Positions 38,680 through 47,681 of a stretch of DNA of 52,322 nucleotides are shown here, piece by piece (positions within the stretch are counted from its first letter, which is position 1; each line of letters opens with the position of its first letter). Source of the DNA: Nanobdellati archaeon (GTDB lineage: Archaea; EX4484-52; WAPT01); NCBI GenBank assembly GCA_015520605.1, contig WAPT01000016.1, positions 1 through 52,322 of the forward strand, written 5' to 3'. Below the pieces are notes generated by a model that worked only from the letters and a program-made list of their open reading frames with translations, was not told where the DNA came from and did not search any database. The position numbers and the translations under genes were made by a program.

Positions 38680-38749
38680 ATGGGAAGGTTGTAAGTCAAT
38701 CTTTAAATTTTGAAAAATTTAATATTACGCCCTTACCAAATTAAAAACC

Positions 38750-40021
38750 ATGCACAAGATCATTGTTGGCAGGGATTCTTGGGATCTCGAGAAGTATGGA
38801 GATGCTGGGACGGGATACGTAGGAAAGAACTACGCCGGAGAGAAGAAGGAAGCCAGGCTGACCATCCCGATTTATATGGATCTCGCGAGACCTCATGTTG
38901 TAGGGATTTTTGGAAAAAGAGGTATGGGTAAATCCTATACCATGGGTACCATAGCGGAAGAGATAATGCTCCTGCCCGAGAGTATAAGGAAAAATATGAG
39001 TGCGATCATTATAGACACCATGGGAATCTTCTGGAGCATGAAGTATCCGAACGACAGGGATTTCAAGGCACTGTTGTCTTGGAATCTTCATCCTCGTGGC
39101 TTTCCCGTTGAGATCCTCGTGCCCAAAGGATTGGAGGACGAGTACAAAAGTGAAGAGATACCGTATGACGGTACATTTTCCTTTTCTGCCAGCGAACTGA
39201 CAGCTGAAGATTGGGGATATACTTTCGAGATAGATCTGATGAGTGAGGTCGGGGTTTTTCTCGAGAGGTTCATAAAGGAGCTCAGGGAAAATGAAAAGAC
39301 TTACACTATGGAAACGCTGATGTATGCCCTTGAAGACATGCCGTCCAGCCATATAAGAGATGCTCTGATCAACAGGTTCAGCGTCGCAGAGGAATGGGGT
39401 ATATTTTCGCCTGCTGGAAGCGGTATGAGTGAAATTGTGAAACCGGGCATGGTTACCGTTCTTGATATCTCGCTCCTCGGCTCTTTCTCTCTTGGATGGA
39501 ACGTTAAAACGCTGGTCGTGGGACTTCTCGCAAGAAAGCTTCTGCACGAAAGAATGAAAGCGAGGAGAAAGGAAGAAATCGATAGCATGAGCGGAATTGA
39601 GAGATCGCATATGCCGATAGTGTGGATGTTTCTGGATGAAGCGCACCAGTTCCTCCCAGAAACTGGAAAGACAGCAGCAACAGATCCGCTCATACAGTGG
39701 GTCAAGGTTGGAAGAGAGCCCGGCGTTTCCCTTGTGCTTGCAACCCAGCAACCAAACAAATTGCATGAAGCCGCAATAAGCCAGATGGATGTTGTTATAT
39801 CACACAGACTCACCGCAAGCTCAGACCTGAACGCTCTTAGAAACATAATGCAGACATATCTTAGGTATGACCTCGCATCCTACATAGACGCGCTCCCAAG
39901 AGTTAAGGGTGCGGCCATTATTCTGGATGACAACTCGGAAAGAATTTACGCTGCCCAGATGAGGCCGCGCATTTCTTGGCATGCGGGAGGAACACCCATA
40001 GCGATAAAAGAAACAGAATAG
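38750..40021 (+). CDS. HerA-like/DUF87 ATPase
   Basis: Walker A GIFGKRGMGKSYTMG, Walker B VWMFLDEAHQFLP, LVLATQQPNKLHEAAISQMDVVISHRLTA. Confidence 0.92.
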   Translation: MHKIIVGRDSWDLEKYGDAGTGYVGKNYAGEKKEARLTIPIYMDLARPHVVGIFGKRGMGKSYTMGTIAEEIMLLPESIRKNMSAIIIDTMGIFWSMKYPNDRDFKALLSWNLHPRGFPVEILVPKGLEDEYKSEEIPYDGTFSFSASELTAEDWGYTFEIDLMSEVGVFLERFIKELRENEKTYTMETLMYALEDMPSSHIRDALINRFSVAEEWGIFSPAGSGMSEIVKPGMVTVLDISLLGSFSLGWNVKTLVVGLLARKLLHERMKARRKEEIDSMSGIERSHMPIVWMFLDEAHQFLPETGKTAATDPLIQWVKVGREPGVSLVLATQQPNKLHEAAISQMDVVISHRLTASSDLNALRNIMQTYLRYDLASYIDALPRVKGAAIILDDNSERIYAAQMRPRISWHAGGTPIAIKETE

Positions 40022-40024
40022 ACT

Positions 40025-41170
40025 TCACTTTTTATTGTTGCCACTGCTTTTATCGTCACTTCTGGAAGCCTGCATTTTCTCATTTTCACTTTCCTCGCGG
40101 TTCTCAAACCTAACATCAGTGGGAAGATTGTTGCCAAAGTAAATTTTTCTGACGGGCCAGGAAATTTCTATTCCTTCTTCATCGAACCTTTTCTTTATGG
40201 CTTTTATCAACTCATGGGTTATGGTGTAACGGTAAGCATAATCTTTGGCCCTCACTATTATTGAAAAATCTATGTTCGAATCCCCGAAATTTTTGTATCT
40301 CACTAATGGGTTCCAGGAAGTGTCGCAGAATTCACTCAGTCTTTTTTGCACTTCCTTGGCGACCTCAACGACTATTTTCTCCACCCGTTCAAGATCTGAG
40401 TCATAGGACACACCACAGCTAACAACAACGTTGGTGGGCTTTACCGGCATGGCATAGTTAATTATCTTGCTTTGGGCGATTTTGGAATTCGGCAAAATTA
40501 CGGAGTAATCAGCGAGGGTTCTTATTTTTGTAGATCTCCACCCCACATCCTCAACGTAACCCACAGTTCCGTCTTCCAATTCCACAAAGTCACCAACTCT
40601 GATGGGTTTGTCTGAGAGAAGGTGTAGCCCAGCGAAAAAATCCGATAGCGTTCCCTGTAACGCGAGACCGATGGCAAGCGAACCCACACCCAGAGTTGTT
40701 AGGAGCGGTGCAAGCGCCACATTAAAATAGTCGAGAATGGTTAAAACACCTATAAGGAACACAAAAAGATAGATGACTTTTGAAACAACCCCCGGAAGCT
40801 TCACTTTCTTTTCCCTCTCGAACCAGTAAGTAGCGAAAAACACGAAAATCTCAGCCATCATCCATGATGCTGCAAGCGCCCCGGCTATCACAAAGAATTT
40901 CTCAATTGTGGTAAAAAATTCTATCCTCATACTAAGAATGTTTGCTGAAGTGTACAGGCCTATGAGAACCACAACAAGTATCAGTGGACGAGAGATTATA
41001 TCAAGAAGCAGATCGTCGAGCTCACTTTCCGTTTTTCTCGCCTTTCTTCTGAAATACGGAATTATGATTTTGATTAAGACACATATACCCACAAGGAAAA
41101 TGAGGAAGTTAAGGATAGCTAATCCTACATCGGTGTGGAGGAAAAACCTCATTATCTGTTCAAACACCAT
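40025..41170 (-). CDS. MscS-family mechanosensitive channel
   Basis: LGVGSLAIGLALQGTLSDFFAGLHLLSDKPIRVGDFVELEDGTVGYVEDVGWRSTKIRTL. Confidence 0.95.
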   Translation of the reverse strand: MVFEQIMRFFLHTDVGLAILNFLIFLVGICVLIKIIIPYFRRKARKTESELDDLLLDIISRPLILVVVLIGLYTSANILSMRIEFFTTIEKFFVIAGALAASWMMAEIFVFFATYWFEREKKVKLPGVVSKVIYLFVFLIGVLTILDYFNVALAPLLTTLGVGSLAIGLALQGTLSDFFAGLHLLSDKPIRVGDFVELEDGTVGYVEDVGWRSTKIRTLADYSVILPNSKIAQSKIINYAMPVKPTNVVVSCGVSYDSDLERVEKIVVEVAKEVQKRLSEFCDTSWNPLVRYKNFGDSNIDFSIIVRAKDYAYRYTITHELIKAIKKRFDEEGIEISWPVRKIYFGNNLPTDVRFENREESENEKMQASRSDDKSSGNNKK

Positions 41171-41274
41171 GCTGATAAGTTTACGGAGAAGAGATAAAAA
41201 GGTTTTTCATATTCTCCGGTGAAAAAAGAAGGAGAGGATGTGTCGGGCTCGGCGGAGGGGGTTCAGCAACAGTA

Positions 41275-41541
41275 TCAGCTTATTACACCTCTGTGGTTGA
41301 TACCTGCACTCCACAACAAATCCTGAAGTGTTGTCTCTCTTTTCCCATACTTTCCAAAAGCGTGAGGGAACATATCCGCCAATTCCTCTATTCTTTTCCT
41401 TGCTTCCTCCTTTGCCTTCTGGAACTTTTTCTCGTGCTCTATGGAAAGGTTCCTGAACTCATAAAATAACATATCCTTTGGATTTAGGCCCATCTCTTTG
41501 AGCTTGTTTTTGAGCAGGATCATCTCATCCTGTAACACCAC
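41275..41541 (-). CDS. Small hypothetical protein
   Basis: 88 aa helical ORF. Confidence 0.45.
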   Translation of the reverse strand: MVLQDEMILLKNKLKEMGLNPKDMLFYEFRNLSIEHEKKFQKAKEEARKRIEELADMFPHAFGKYGKRETTLQDLLWSAGINHRGVIS

Positions 41542-41574
41542 ACACCACCTCCGCGAAAGAGTTTTAAGGTATCA

Positions 41575-41751
41575 TTACTGAGTTGCATAGCTAAGGATGG
41601 TCTGCTGAATAACCTGCTCATGAAGCTGGTGGAGAGGTTTGCCGTTCACATAAACTGGGTAAATCTTGCTGAGCTCTATTATCATTCTCCTTATCCTTTT
41701 CACTTCTTCTGGGTTTGGTCTGCCAGTACGTTTGATCATCTCCCGTGCCAT
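41575..41751 (-). CDS. Small hypothetical protein (58 aa), below the ORF-track cutoff
   Basis: MAREMIKRTGRPNPEEVKRIRRMIIELSKIYPVYVNGKPLHQLHEQVIQQTILSYATQ; same strand as 41275..41541. Confidence 0.5.
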   Translation of the reverse strand: MAREMIKRTGRPNPEEVKRIRRMIIELSKIYPVYVNGKPLHQLHEQVIQQTILSYATQ

Positions 41752-41900
41752 CAGGTATCACCCCCGTGAAAAGAAATAGTTCGGTCGGGGTATTTAAGGT
41801 CCCACATACACCCTTGCCGAAAGATAGAGAATATTGCCGATAAAATTGAGAGTCAGCTTGAGAAATACACAACCCGTCTCCATTTGAAAAGAGGACGTTG

Positions 41901-42473
41901 TTAGAACATCCCCTCATTCTGGATAAAGATCGCTAGAGCTTCTATAGCCTTCCTTCTGTGTGATACCTTCTTTTTATATTCATAGTCCTCCGCAAAGGTC
42001 CTACCATGACCCTTCGGAATAAAAATTGGATCAAAACCAAAACCCGCGGTACCTTTCGCCTCTTCAGCTATTCTACCAAGACATTCTCCTGTGAAGAGCC
42101 TAATGTCATTCTCATTCAGAGCCAGAGCAATGACAGCCCTAAATTTCGCGCTTCTGTCTTCAACACCCTCCATTAGTTTAAGGATTCCACGAATCCCTAT
42201 GGTTCTGTAAACGTAGGAGGAGTACACACCAGGAAAACCCTTAAGGGCGTTTATAAGCAGACCGGTATCCTCCACCATGACCGCATGGCCGATCAGCTTG
42301 TAAGCTTCCCTGGCTTTAAATTCCGCCACGCTTTCCAGCCCATCGCTTTGAATTTCCGGCAGGTTGAGTTCGATGTGCCTCACATCAATACCGTGAGGTA
42401 AAAGAGCTTCCTTAATTTCCTTCACTTTATTTACGTTGGAAGTTACAAAATATATGGTTTGATGCATGCACAA
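41901..42473 (-). CDS. XTP/dITP pyrophosphatase (HAM1/RdgB family)
   Basis: FVTSNVNKVKEIKEAL...VEDTGLLINALKGFPGVYSSYVYRTIG...GFGFDPIFIPKGHGRTFAE...SHRRKAIE. Confidence 0.96.
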   Translation of the reverse strand: MCMHQTIYFVTSNVNKVKEIKEALLPHGIDVRHIELNLPEIQSDGLESVAEFKAREAYKLIGHAVMVEDTGLLINALKGFPGVYSSYVYRTIGIRGILKLMEGVEDRSAKFRAVIALALNENDIRLFTGECLGRIAEEAKGTAGFGFDPIFIPKGHGRTFAEDYEYKKKVSHRRKAIEALAIFIQNEGMF

Positions 42474-42511
42474 TGCACCGTTGAACGGTTGGTGGGAAAA
42501 AATTTTTAAAT

Positions 42512-43099
42512 GTGATTCACGATACTGCTTGGGTTGTTGGTGGCTTACCCATGGAGACAGAGGACGACCCCCATCCTCAGCACGGTTTTTATATATGGGG
42601 CGGAGATAGGGACAGAGTTTTTGCTCACTACAGTTGTAACGGTTTCTCTAAATTAGAGGATAATGGTGAAGAAGGAAACGACGATGTTGACATTCAGAAA
42701 TTCTTGGATGAAATCTTCGGCGATGATGAAACAATAAATATCGTAGTACTGGGAAAACACAAACGGGGATCTCCCGAATACGGTGTCTGCGTATATACAA
42801 GAAATGAGCCCTATTTGGTTATGAAAGGTGAAGAGATATACAGGGCAATCAAAAACAACATTAACGGTAAAAGTGAGAGCGGTTTACTTACCACCAGAGA
42901 GGATATTCGCAAACCGAATGGTGGTGAAAATAATTCTTGGGTGAAAGTGGGCGAGATTTGCGGGAAGTGTCTGCCGCTTGAAGTTGCGAAAGAAGATATT
43001 GCTTTAGAAATGATGAAAGCATGTCTTATGAAATCCTACAGAAATAATTATCCTGACGCGGGAGAGATCCAACCATATGCCATGTGCAGAAAAACCTGA
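42512..43099 (+). CDS. Hypothetical protein
   Basis: 195-aa ORF with no recognised family. Confidence 0.5.
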   Translation: MIHDTAWVVGGLPMETEDDPHPQHGFYIWGGDRDRVFAHYSCNGFSKLEDNGEEGNDDVDIQKFLDEIFGDDETINIVVLGKHKRGSPEYGVCVYTRNEPYLVMKGEEIYRAIKNNINGKSESGLLTTREDIRKPNGGENNSWVKVGEICGKCLPLEVAKEDIALEMMKACLMKSYRNNYPDAGEIQPYAMCRKT

Positions 43100-43118
43100 A
43101 CTGATTCTGATGTGATGG

Positions 43119-43189
43119 TGCGCCGGCCGGGATTCGAACCCGGGCCATCGGCTTGGAAGGCCGATGTCATACCCCTAGACTACCGGCGC
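43119..43189 (-). tRNA. tRNA-Gly (TCC anticodon)
   Basis: GCGCCGGTAGTCTAGGGGTATGACATCGGCCTTCCAAGCCGATGGCCCGGGTTCGAATCCCGGCCGGCGCA folds as a cloverleaf. Confidence 0.96.
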
Positions 43190-43415
43190 GCGATTTGAGG
43201 GAATTTGAGGGAGTATTGATTTCTGAATAAATTTTAGTAAAAATTATTTAAAGCTTCATAGTTCGCTAAAGTCTCCAACACTTTCTTTGTTGTGCTAAAT
43301 AATATCTACGCTGGTTGGTATCCTCCCTAAAACTTGTGGAACTCTCAGTACTCAACTCTAGTTATGGCTTTCCAGAGATCATCGCTCGTCGTTGTAAAAG
43401 GAACAGTGTGTACAA

Positions 43416-43712
43416 TTATACCTTAAGAATTTCGTGTATCAGTCTGTATTTCTCGACTTCTGCCGGCCATGCAACGAGGGCTCTGTCTATCCTTTTCACC
43501 TTTATTAAGTCTTCCCTTGCCAGTTGGTCAAAGTGATACTTGATTTTCGAAATCACACCTTTCTGTTTTTTCGGATCTTCCGTCCAAATTCCAAGTTCCT
43601 TGGCAACTTCAGTTACATGTGTGGGCCATTTCTGATTTATTATCTCAAGAATTCTATCTCTGAGTTGCTTTCCACTCAAATTATCCCCCATAGTTTTAGA
43701 TTTTGAATACAA
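43416..43712 (-). CDS. Winged-helix transcriptional regulator-like protein
   Basis: HVTEVAKELGIWTEDPKKQKGVISKIKYHFDQLAREDLIKVKRID. Confidence 0.65.
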   Translation of the reverse strand: MYSKSKTMGDNLSGKQLRDRILEIINQKWPTHVTEVAKELGIWTEDPKKQKGVISKIKYHFDQLAREDLIKVKRIDRALVAWPAEVEKYRLIHEILKV

Positions 43713-43981
43713 AAATTTTAATTATGTGAAGGGCTGTGTTGAAGGTGTGTGAACTATATTGTCATTTGGCTCGATCGCTCTTCGTTTTTATAGCAGTATT
43801 CATTTCTGTAAAAGTTGCTTACAAGATTGTTGTTTGAACCATCGGATTTTAAATGTGGTAACAAATTACTCGACGTGTTTTTTACACATATGGTTCTCTT
43901 TGCTTTTTTCTTGCTTCCTAATAAATTCCCAGTATGTGCGTTCGGAAAATTATATATAGTTACACTTCATTTTAACTCTAT

Positions 43982-44413
43982 ATGAAAATAAAGCACTCGT
44001 TTGTATCGCTGCTGGATCTTCCTGAAGTTCTGCCATTTGCAGTTTTTCCAGGAGAAAAAGAACCAAAAGACAAAGAGCTCTTTGATTTTGTTGACGCGAT
44101 TGCCGAACAATTTGGAGAGGAGATATACTATATAGGAAACGACATAATTGAAGATAAATTTTATGAGAGGTTTTTGTTTGAAAAAGGCGGATTCCTTGAG
44201 GTGATGGTGCAGGCGCCTGCTGCCATAATAGCACATTTTGTGGAGCGTTCCAGAGCTTTTAAGTTTGCAAGAGCATTGAAGCGGGTGATACTTTCAATTG
44301 ACAGGCCGGAAGCTAAACTGCTTGCAGATGGAATAGAGGTTTCAAGTGAGAATGAGGAAGCACTGGATTACCAGACGTGGTCGAAGCTTAAAAAAGTGAG
44401 GGAAGTTTTGTGA
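43982..44413 (+). CDS. Hypothetical protein upstream of the V4R gene
   Basis: TATA-like box just upstream; 7-nt gap to the next gene. Confidence 0.6.
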   Translation: MKIKHSFVSLLDLPEVLPFAVFPGEKEPKDKELFDFVDAIAEQFGEEIYYIGNDIIEDKFYERFLFEKGGFLEVMVQAPAAIIAHFVERSRAFKFARALKRVILSIDRPEAKLLADGIEVSSENEEALDYQTWSKLKKVREVL

Positions 44414-44420
44414 TGTTCCT

Positions 44421-44903
44421 ATGCACCCACTAGCCAAAAAGCTCCTGGTTTCAAGACAGCTGCAGATGGAAGAAGGCGATCTCAGAGTGCTTGGTGATAA
44501 TATGATCATACTTCCCGCAGATGTTCTTCTCGAATTTAATGAGCTTTTAGATGAAAAAATCGTGTACAGAATTGGCGAGATAATTGGGGACAGAATGGCT
44601 TCTACCCTGAAGAAATACGGTATAAGTGGAATGAAGCTCGTGGATTTTTGTCTGAATTTGATGTCAATGTATGGATGGGGTAAGCCATCCATAGTAAGAG
44701 TGGGCGAAAAAACGTTTTTAATGGTTGAGCATTCTGTTATCGCTCTGAAAGCCATAGAAAAACAGAAAAAATATAGATGCTGTGGCTTGCTTGCAGGAAT
44801 ATTTGCCGGATTGTTTTCAAACGCTATGGGCAAAAAAATGACTGCCAGAGAAGTTAAGTGCTTCGCCCTTGGAGAGAAGTTCTGTGAGTTTGAAATTTTT
44901 TAG
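44421..44903 (+). CDS. V4R (4-vinyl reductase)-like domain protein
   Basis: RIGEIIGDRMASTLKKYG...GLLAGIFAGLFSNAMGKKMTAREVKCFALGEKFCEFEIF. Confidence 0.75.
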   Translation: MHPLAKKLLVSRQLQMEEGDLRVLGDNMIILPADVLLEFNELLDEKIVYRIGEIIGDRMASTLKKYGISGMKLVDFCLNLMSMYGWGKPSIVRVGEKTFLMVEHSVIALKAIEKQKKYRCCGLLAGIFAGLFSNAMGKKMTAREVKCFALGEKFCEFEIF

Positions 44904-45016
44904 TTTTTGGTATGGTTTAAAACTTTAAAATTCGCTTTTTGTCGAGCATCTTGAACTTGTTTTGTGTAACTTTTATTAATGGACGGTGTTTAATTCTGAA
45001 ATGAGTTTGATTTTGA

Positions 45017-45033
45017 CTCAAATCGTATTTGAG
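45017..45033. promoter_or_regulatory. Palindrome CTCAAAT-CGT-ATTTGAG, candidate operator of the FIST-luxE-luxC-like operon
   Basis: Perfect 7-bp arms ending about 14 nt before the start at 45048; adjacent further TGAGTTTGA half-site. Confidence 0.45.
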
Positions 45034-45047
45034 AGTAGATTTAAACT

Positions 45048-46460
45048 ATGGTGAAAAAGATGGGCAAATACATCCATGCCGGCACAGGCATAAGCAGTGC
45101 TGAGGATCCCACTCAGGCGGGGAAAGAAGCTGTTGAGATGGCTCTGGAAAAGCTTAAGGAAGATGGTGGTAAAAAACCTGATTTTGCGGTTGTTTTCTGT
45201 TCAGGCGGAAAATATGGAAAAAACGACAAGACCATCAAAAAGTTCGTTGATGCTGTGCATGAAGCACTGACGTCAGCAAACAAAGATGTTAAATGGATAG
45301 GATGCACAACTGCTGGCGAGATCAGTAATTATGGTATCAATTTCGGTAGCGCTGTTGTAGGGGTTATTGAATCGGATTATATACGCTGGGGGGTGGGTTA
45401 CGCCGAAGGTGCAAAGGAAAAACCATATGAAGCTGGAAAGAAAGCTGCGAAGAGAGCTCTTGATGATTTGAAAGTTGACAAATATTTAGATGCATACATT
45501 TCATTCCAAATGTTGAAAAAGAAACATCCTGGTGAGTTAGTGAAGAACAAACAGTTCGTTATGCTTACTTTAAACCCAGGATTTACTCTAAAGGAGAGCG
45601 GTTGGGAAAATGATATTCTAGATGGAATTAAGGATGTTGTGGGAGTATTCACCCCAATTGTAGGTGGATCTGCCACGGACGATATGCGTTTTCTTGAAAA
45701 TTTCCAATTTGTTAACGGAATAGTCTCTAATAATTTGTGTATATGTGCTGCATTGTACAGCAATCTGAAGCTAGGTTTTGGACTAGCACATGGATTCAAA
45801 CCTACTGAGAAGACAGGCATTGTTACGGATGCAGAAGGAAACGTTCTAAAGAGAATTAACAATAAGCCAGCACTTGACGTGTATTCTAGTTTTGTTGGAA
45901 TGAAAAAAGAGTATTTAATAGATGGGTTCAAATCGCTCGAGCGACTTAAAAGCATGCCTCTCGCATTAATTTCATTTACATCTAAAATGAAGCTTACAGA
46001 AACCTTATTGAAAAAATCAAAGTTTATGCAACTAATAGCCAAAAATCCTTTAGGTGTCCCTGATATAAATGGAATATATTGGCTAAAAGTGGTAAACAAT
46101 TGCTTAGCTAATGATGCACTTTTATTAAATTCTAAAATTGAAAAAAATCTACCCATAGTTCTCATGAAATTTGACAAAAAGTCGGTGTTTTCTGCAACAC
46201 TTGATTCAATTGAAAGTAGTTGTAAGGATATGAAATCTCCAAAATTTGCGATAATTTTTGAATGTGCTGGAAGATTACTACTAATTGGGAAAGAAAACAT
46301 TTTTAAGTGTTACGAATTAGTTAATAAAAAGTATGGAAATATGATGTATGTAGGGTTTTATAGTGGTGGTGAAATTGGACTCACCAGAAAAACCTCAAGT
46401 GGGATACATGCTTATACGTGTACTTCATTAACAATTGATGATGAGCTAATACTTGAATAA
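45048..46460 (+). CDS. FIST N/C-domain sensory protein
   Basis: AGTGISSAEDPTQAGKEAVEMAL...WIGCTTAGEISNYG...GVFTPIVGGSATDDMRF; C-terminal ECAGRLLLIG...MMYVGFYSGGEIG. Confidence 0.85.
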   Translation: MVKKMGKYIHAGTGISSAEDPTQAGKEAVEMALEKLKEDGGKKPDFAVVFCSGGKYGKNDKTIKKFVDAVHEALTSANKDVKWIGCTTAGEISNYGINFGSAVVGVIESDYIRWGVGYAEGAKEKPYEAGKKAAKRALDDLKVDKYLDAYISFQMLKKKHPGELVKNKQFVMLTLNPGFTLKESGWENDILDGIKDVVGVFTPIVGGSATDDMRFLENFQFVNGIVSNNLCICAALYSNLKLGFGLAHGFKPTEKTGIVTDAEGNVLKRINNKPALDVYSSFVGMKKEYLIDGFKSLERLKSMPLALISFTSKMKLTETLLKKSKFMQLIAKNPLGVPDINGIYWLKVVNNCLANDALLLNSKIEKNLPIVLMKFDKKSVFSATLDSIESSCKDMKSPKFAIIFECAGRLLLIGKENIFKCYELVNKKYGNMMYVGFYSGGEIGLTRKTSSGIHAYTCTSLTIDDELILE

Positions 46461-46471
46461 AACCACATGAG

Positions 46472-47659
46472 GTGTGTTTTATGGACAAACTGGAGGCGTA
46501 TAGGCAGCTTGTTGATAGAATGAATGATTTAATTTCCAATGAACATCCTTTCAAAAATAATCATAAAAAAATAAAACTTCTTAGAGATGTTATAAACTTC
46601 CATTTTGATCACAATGAATTTTATAGGAAAGTGTTGAGTATAATACCCAGTGACGGGGATGTGGAAAATATAAAAGAACCTTCTGATGTACCTCCTTTAC
46701 CCACTCATGTTTTTAAGCGGAGTGTAGGGAAGTATGCTGACTTTGTTACGGTTAGAGAGATACCCTTCAAGTATTATACGTCAAGTGCTACTGGTGGGGA
46801 TCCAAGTCTGGTCGCAAGAACTGATGATGATAAGGAGATAATGAAATCCGTATATTATGACCGATACGTAGATTTTTTGGGAGATAATGGTTTTGGAGAA
46901 AAATTATTCGCTTTTGCACCGCCTCATCCAAAACTAGGCACAGCACAGATCGCTCAGATCTACGCAAAGATAAATGAAAATGTTCCTGTGGAGTACTTGG
47001 TAGAGTTAGATGAAAAGGGTGCGAGAGTGGTTCCAGAACTTTTATTGAAAGAGTTACCTAAGCTAGAGAAATCTGATGTGGTGTTTACGGTGGGCGGTTC
47101 TGTTCCTCTTACATACCACACCCTTTTAAAGTTCAAGGAAAAGGGTCTAAGTTGGGATTTTAACGGACGATGTAAAATTGCCGTTGGCGCTGGAGGTTGG
47201 GATGGTGTTAAAGGAAGTATCAATTTACCGCCCATTTCCAAAAAAGATTTCATAGACCTTATGTATCAACTGTTTAGGACACCTTCCGATAAAATTGTGG
47301 ATGGATATGCAACATCAGAAATATCAGTGTTATTTCCAGGTCACTGGTCTGAGGAGCACCAAGATTTTCTATATCATACCCCTGTTGCTTATGGTAATGT
47401 ACTTATTAGAGATTCTAGAAACTATGAGATTCTAGAAGGAGAAGGATCAAGAGGACTCATTAATATAATCAGCCCACTTGCACCGACTACAGCAGGTACA
47501 AATTCCCTCGTTGTTTCTGATATAGTCGAGCTTGTAGCGGAGGATAAATGTGATGAATGCGGGAGAAGAGGTCCTGTATTCAGGTACATATCAAGAGATA
47601 AATCCTCTTACAAGACAGGATGTGGTGCGATGGTTCTGAAATATCTCAAGGAACTATGA
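46472..47659 (+). CDS. LuxE-like acyl-protein synthetase/acyl ligase (ANL-like)
   Basis: YYTSSATGGDPSLVAR nucleotide-binding loop, VGAGGWDG, DGYATSEIS, terminal RYISRDKSSYKTGCGAMVL; CDECG Zn-knuckle-like motif. Confidence 0.85.
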   Translation: MCFMDKLEAYRQLVDRMNDLISNEHPFKNNHKKIKLLRDVINFHFDHNEFYRKVLSIIPSDGDVENIKEPSDVPPLPTHVFKRSVGKYADFVTVREIPFKYYTSSATGGDPSLVARTDDDKEIMKSVYYDRYVDFLGDNGFGEKLFAFAPPHPKLGTAQIAQIYAKINENVPVEYLVELDEKGARVVPELLLKELPKLEKSDVVFTVGGSVPLTYHTLLKFKEKGLSWDFNGRCKIAVGAGGWDGVKGSINLPPISKKDFIDLMYQLFRTPSDKIVDGYATSEISVLFPGHWSEEHQDFLYHTPVAYGNVLIRDSRNYEILEGEGSRGLINIISPLAPTTAGTNSLVVSDIVELVAEDKCDECGRRGPVFRYISRDKSSYKTGCGAMVLKYLKEL

Positions 47660-47681
47660 TATTTCTTTAGCGGGGGGTTTT

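Noticed and set aside
38741-39766. 341-aa minus-strand ORF
   Set aside because: Antisense shadow of the HerA-like ATPase; no recognisable domain.
45398-46300. 300-aa minus-strand ORF
   Set aside because: Antisense to the FIST gene, whose protein motifs are clear.
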